Origin: an uncultured Faecalibacterium sp.
GTDB taxonomy: Bacteria > Bacillota > Clostridia > Oscillospirales > Ruminococcaceae
NCBI GenBank assembly: GCA_944385995.1
Contig: CALWZL010000019.1
Span: forward strand, 1-34,326
DNA: 34,326 nt
Reading direction: 5' to 3'
Shown here: in pieces, positions 31,419 to 34,326 of the stretch
Position numbering within the stretch: the first letter of the stretch is position 1
How the letters are laid out: each line of letters starts with the position of its first letter
Notes under the pieces: generated by a model
Databases searched by the model: none
What the model was told of the DNA's origin: nothing
What the model saw: only the letters and a program-made list of their open reading frames with translations
Made by a program: the position numbers and the translations under genes

Positions 31419-32894
31419 TCAGTTTTGGGCCGGGGCCCGGTCGTAGAGACAGGTGAGCCCGGCGATGGTTTGGGCCAGCGTCTCGGTCAGGGCGCCGGCG
31501 TCCAGCCGCCATTGCCAGTTGCCGCCCTGGGTGCTGGGGGTGTTGATGCGGGCTTCGGGGCCCAGGTGGAGCCAGTCGGCCATCGGAATGACGGACAGGG
31601 CCGAAACGCTGGACAGACAGGCGCAGATCATGGCGTCGGTCAGGCCGTCGGGGGTGCAGCGCAGGTAGCGGCAGGCGTAGTCGATATCGGCGGGGCTGGC
31701 GGTCTGCTGCCAGCCCTGGGTGGTGATGTTGTCGTGGGTGCCGGTGTAGACCACGCTGTTGGCGGTGTAGGTGTAGGGCAGATAGTTGCCCGGCTCCCGG
31801 CTGTCAAAGGCAAACTGCATGATCTTCATGCCGGGGCATCCGCTGGCGGCCAGCAGGGCTTTCACTTCATCGGTCAGATAGCCCAGGTCCTCGGCGATGA
31901 CGGCATCCCGGCCCACCGCCTGGTGCATGGCGTCGATGAAGGCCAGCCCGGGGCCCTTGACCCATTCGCCGCCGTGGGCGGTGGTGTTGCCGGCCGGAAT
32001 CGAAAAGTAACTCTCAAACCCGCGGAAGTGATCGATCCGCACCAGGTCGTAGATGGAGGTGGCGTGGCGCATCCGCTGTTTCCACCAGGCAAAATCCTCG
32101 GCGGCGTGACGGGGCCAGTCATAGAGGGGATTGCCCCACAGCTGGCCATTGGCCGCAAAGGAATCGGGCGGGCACCCGGCCACCCGGGTCAGATGAACCT
32201 GACCGTCGGTCTGGAACAATTCCGGCCGGGTCCACAAATCACTGGAATCGGGGCTGACATAGATGGGGATGTCTCCGATCAAACGAATGCCTTTGCCGTT
32301 GGCGTAGGCCTTGAGGGCGGTCCACTGGTGGTAGAAGAAGAATTGCACGGCCCGGTAGTAGTCGCAGCGGCTGGACAGCCGTTCCCGGGCCGCGGCGATG
32401 GTGTCGGGATGACGGCACCGCAGGGCGTCGGGCCAGTCAGCCAGACCGGCCTGACCCTGTTCCTCCTTGATGGCCATGAACAAGGCATAATCTTCCAGCC
32501 AGGAAGCCTGTTCGGTGCAGAAGCGCTGGTATTCAGGGGTTGGACTGGACAGAAGCCGCTCGGCTGCCCGGGCCAGAAGCGGCGGGCGGTCGGTGTACAG
32601 GGTTCCGTACTGGATGGGTTCCACCGGCTGGGGGGGAGGAAGCTCGGCTTTGTCCAGGAAGCCCTGCTGTACCAGCAAATCAAAATCGATGAAGTAGGGA
32701 TTTCCCGCAAAGGCGGAAAAACTTTGATAGGGACTGTCCCCATAGCCGGTGGGGCCGATGGGGAGAATCTGCCAGAAAGTCTGTTTGGCCCCGGCCAGAA
32801 AATCCACAAAACGGTAGGCCTCGCGGCCCAGCGTGCCGATGCCATAGGGGCCCGGCAGGCTGAACACTGGCAGCAGGATGCCGCTTGCACGCAT
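31419..32894 (-). CDS. malQ: 4-alpha-glucanotransferase (amylomaltase)
   Basis: A 491-residue GH77 enzyme that transfers maltosyl and longer glucan units, releasing glucose. The N-terminus RASGILLPVFSLPGPYGIG and the IGPTGYGDSPYQSFSAFAGNPYFID stretch (two adjacent motifs) are typical. Catalytic residues are in place: nucleophile Asp288 in RIDHFRG, acid/base Glu335 in AEDLGY and Asp388 in THDN. The length matches the bacterial family. The start at 32894 is fixed by AAGGAGG (complement of 32902-32908), which overlaps the end of the permease gene. It is the last gene of an operon with two sugar ABC permeases, so it probably processes imported malto-oligosaccharides in the cytosol. Confidence 0.96.
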   Translation of the reverse strand: MRASGILLPVFSLPGPYGIGTLGREAYRFVDFLAGAKQTFWQILPIGPTGYGDSPYQSFSAFAGNPYFIDFDLLVQQGFLDKAELPPPQPVEPIQYGTLYTDRPPLLARAAERLLSSPTPEYQRFCTEQASWLEDYALFMAIKEEQGQAGLADWPDALRCRHPDTIAAARERLSSRCDYYRAVQFFFYHQWTALKAYANGKGIRLIGDIPIYVSPDSSDLWTRPELFQTDGQVHLTRVAGCPPDSFAANGQLWGNPLYDWPRHAAEDFAWWKQRMRHATSIYDLVRIDHFRGFESYFSIPAGNTTAHGGEWVKGPGLAFIDAMHQAVGRDAVIAEDLGYLTDEVKALLAASGCPGMKIMQFAFDSREPGNYLPYTYTANSVVYTGTHDNITTQGWQQTASPADIDYACRYLRCTPDGLTDAMICACLSSVSALSVIPMADWLHLGPEARINTPSTQGGNWQWRLDAGALTETLAQTIAGLTCLYDRAPAQN

Positions 32895-32908
32895 GAAAAA
32901 CCCTCCTT

Positions 32909-33751
32909 TTACCCCTTGACGGCGCCGGCGATGACGCCCTCGATGATGTATTTCTGACATGCCACATACAGAATGATGATGGGGACAATGGCAATGATGA
33001 TGCAGGCCATCATGGGGGCCAGCTCCACCCGGCCGTAGCCGCCGCGGAAATACTGGATGGCCATGGGGATGGTGCGGTATTTCTTGATGTCCAGCACCAG
33101 GGTGGGCAGGAGGTAGTCGTTCCAGACCCACATGGTTTCCAGAATGGCGGTGGAGATCATGGTGGGCTTGAGGATGGGGAACACAATGCGGAAAAACAGC
33201 TGGATGGGGTTGCAGCCGTCGATCATGGCCGATTCCTCGATTTCAATGGGGACGCTCTTCATGAAGCCGGTGAACATAAAGACGGCCAGACCGGCGCCGA
33301 AGCCCAGATAGATGATGCAGATGTTCCAGGGGGTGTTGAGTTTGAGGGTGTCGGCGGTCTTGGACAGGGTGAACATGACCATCTGGAAGGGAACCACCAT
33401 CGAAAAGACGATCAGCAGGTTCATCCCTTTGGACAGGACGTTGTGGACCCGGGTCAGATACCAGCCGCACATGGAGCAGCACAGCAGAATCAAAAAGACG
33501 CTGGTGACGGTGATAACCAGGCTGTACAAAAAGCTGGACAGGAAGTTCATCTTGACAATGCCGTAGATGTAGTTGCTCAGTCCGGCGAAGTTCTCGGCGG
33601 TGGGCAGGGCAAAGACAGTGGATGTGGTGAAGGTGCCCTCCACCTTCAGGCTGTTGATGAAGATCAGGACGATGGGGTAGACCCACAACAGACAGAGGAC
33701 GACCATGACGGCGGTCGTGATGTTGTTGGACAGGCGTTTGGATTTGGACAT
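32909..33751 (-). CDS. Carbohydrate ABC transporter permease, MalG-type
   Basis: A 280-residue inner-membrane subunit with six hydrophobic segments. The first is TAVMVVLCLLWVYPIVLIF, and the typical NSLK follows. The cytoplasmic EAA loop that docks on the ATPase is IEIEESAMIDGCNPIQLFF, with the usual ILKPT after it. It ends with EGVIAGAVKG, a common C-terminus of the CUT1 family (MsmG/MalG). The start at 33751 uses AAGGAGG (complement of 33762-33768), 10 bases away, and shares one base with the stop of the upstream permease. No ATPase is encoded, as is usual where MsmK is shared; the binding protein should lie upstream, beyond the window. Confidence 0.93.
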   Translation of the reverse strand: MSKSKRLSNNITTAVMVVLCLLWVYPIVLIFINSLKVEGTFTTSTVFALPTAENFAGLSNYIYGIVKMNFLSSFLYSLVITVTSVFLILLCCSMCGWYLTRVHNVLSKGMNLLIVFSMVVPFQMVMFTLSKTADTLKLNTPWNICIIYLGFGAGLAVFMFTGFMKSVPIEIEESAMIDGCNPIQLFFRIVFPILKPTMISTAILETMWVWNDYLLPTLVLDIKKYRTIPMAIQYFRGGYGRVELAPMMACIIIAIVPIIILYVACQKYIIEGVIAGAVKG

Positions 33752-34326
33752 CAGGACTGCACCTCCTTCGAGCGAGTGAAGCGGAGCTGAATCAGGGAGA
33801 TGACCACCACGATCAGGAAAAAGACCACGGCCTTGGCCTGGCCGATGCCCTTCCACTGGGCGCCGCTGCGGCCGTAGAAGGTGGAGTAGATGTTCAGGGC
33901 CAGCATTTCGCTCAGGTTGGAGGGCTCGCCGCCGGTCAATGCCACGTTCTGGTCGAACAGCTTGAAACTGTTGGTCAGGGTCAGGAAGGTGCAGATGGTG
34001 ATGCTGGGCATGACCAGGGGGACTTTGATTTTGAAGAGAATTTCCCGGCTGGTGGCGCCGTCGATCTTGGCAGCTTCGATCAGGTCGTTGGGAACGCTCT
34101 GGAGACCGGCGATGTAGATAATCATCATATAGCCGATCTGCTGCCAGCACATCAGGATCACCAGGCCGATGAAACCGTAGTGCTCATCCAGGGCCAGAAG
34201 GGGTTTGCCCAGGTTGGCCAGGATGCCGTTGAGCAGAATCTGCCAGATGTAGCCCAGCAGAATGCCGCCGATCAGGTTGGGCATGAAGTAGACGGTGCGG
34301 AACAGGTTGGTGCCCCGGATGCCCCG
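33751..34326 (-). CDS. Carbohydrate ABC transporter permease, MalF-type (5' end outside window)
   Basis: The C-terminal 191 residues of a sugar permease; the frame is open to the window edge, and the visible start begins RGIRGTNLFRTVYFMPN. The EAA loop is LIEAAKIDGATSREILFKI, with MPSITICTFL after it. The TVYFMPNLIGGILLGYIW and LALNIYSTFYG segments are typical of the CUT1 MsmF/LacF branch. It pairs with the MalG-type permease to form the membrane channel. Neighbouring malQ suggests malto-oligosaccharides as cargo, which is inference from context. Confidence 0.92.
   Translation of the reverse strand, partial: RGIRGTNLFRTVYFMPNLIGGILLGYIWQILLNGILANLGKPLLALDEHYGFIGLVILMCWQQIGYMMIIYIAGLQSVPNDLIEAAKIDGATSREILFKIKVPLVMPSITICTFLTLTNSFKLFDQNVALTGGEPSNLSEMLALNIYSTFYGRSGAQWKGIGQAKAVVFFLIVVVISLIQLRFTRSKEVQS

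Noticed and set aside
31248-32957. Plus-strand open frame of 569 codons opposite malQ
   Set aside because: Antisense of malQ, whose three catalytic acids are all in place on the other strand.

Overview
This is a gene-dense, GC-rich chromosomal stretch from a low-complexity Firmicutes-type genome. The gene content points to a gut-associated member of class Clostridia, probably the Oscillospiraceae/Ruminococcaceae (Faecalibacterium, Gemmiger or Subdoligranulum-like). The signs are DUF975, DUF1836, SdpI, DegV, a Firmicutes class II GalT, RecD2, ThyX instead of ThyA, flavodiiron FprA, near-perfect AAGGAGG ribosome binding sites and sigma-A-like promoters. The species is an inference; no rRNA, tRNA, CRISPR array, insertion sequence or prophage gene was seen.

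Layout. 1-272: end of an HD-domain phosphohydrolase, closed by a strong terminator. 351-1615 (minus): DUF975 membrane protein and a PAT/MnaT-like GNAT. 1830-6919 (plus): an operon of two tandem secreted alpha/beta hydrolase paralogues, a transglutaminase-like cysteine protein and RmuC. 7088-8272: flavodiiron protein FprA. 8335-9335 (minus): SdpI-like membrane protein and a DUF1836 regulator whose promoter suggests a leaderless mRNA. 9535-12089: DegV lipid-binding protein and cardiolipin synthase. 12228-13250: lipoprotein made of a duplicated domain. 13251-13740: a 490-base non-coding stretch with its own promoter, many hairpins and a 30-base direct repeat, leading into a MATE exporter (13741-15132).

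15277-22839 holds genome-maintenance and nucleotide genes: RecD2, MreB, PcrA, then ThyX and thymidylate kinase overlapping by 8 bases (dUMP to dTMP to dTDP). 22867-26140: two-domain GNAT, MltG and a U32-family protein; the MltG-U32 adjacency resembles the yrrL-yrrO region of Bacillus, which suggests the U32 protein is a tRNA hydroxylation factor. On the minus strand 29867-26242 encode GalK, GalT and CutC (GalK and GalT overlap as GTGA), forming a Leloir-pathway operon with a possible operator upstream. 34326-31419 (minus) encode two sugar ABC permeases and MalQ, an alpha-glucan uptake and processing operon cut by the window edge.

The most unusual locus is 30172-31130 (minus). A strong promoter drives two small cysteine-free hydrophobic proteins (145 and 86 residues) that share an N-terminal module, MPAHYA followed by 11 residues and a double glycine, and end at a perfect terminator. 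The leader positions match double-glycine secretion leaders, so the pair is a candidate undescribed bacteriocin or signal-peptide system. The second candidate is the structured 5' leader of the MATE gene.
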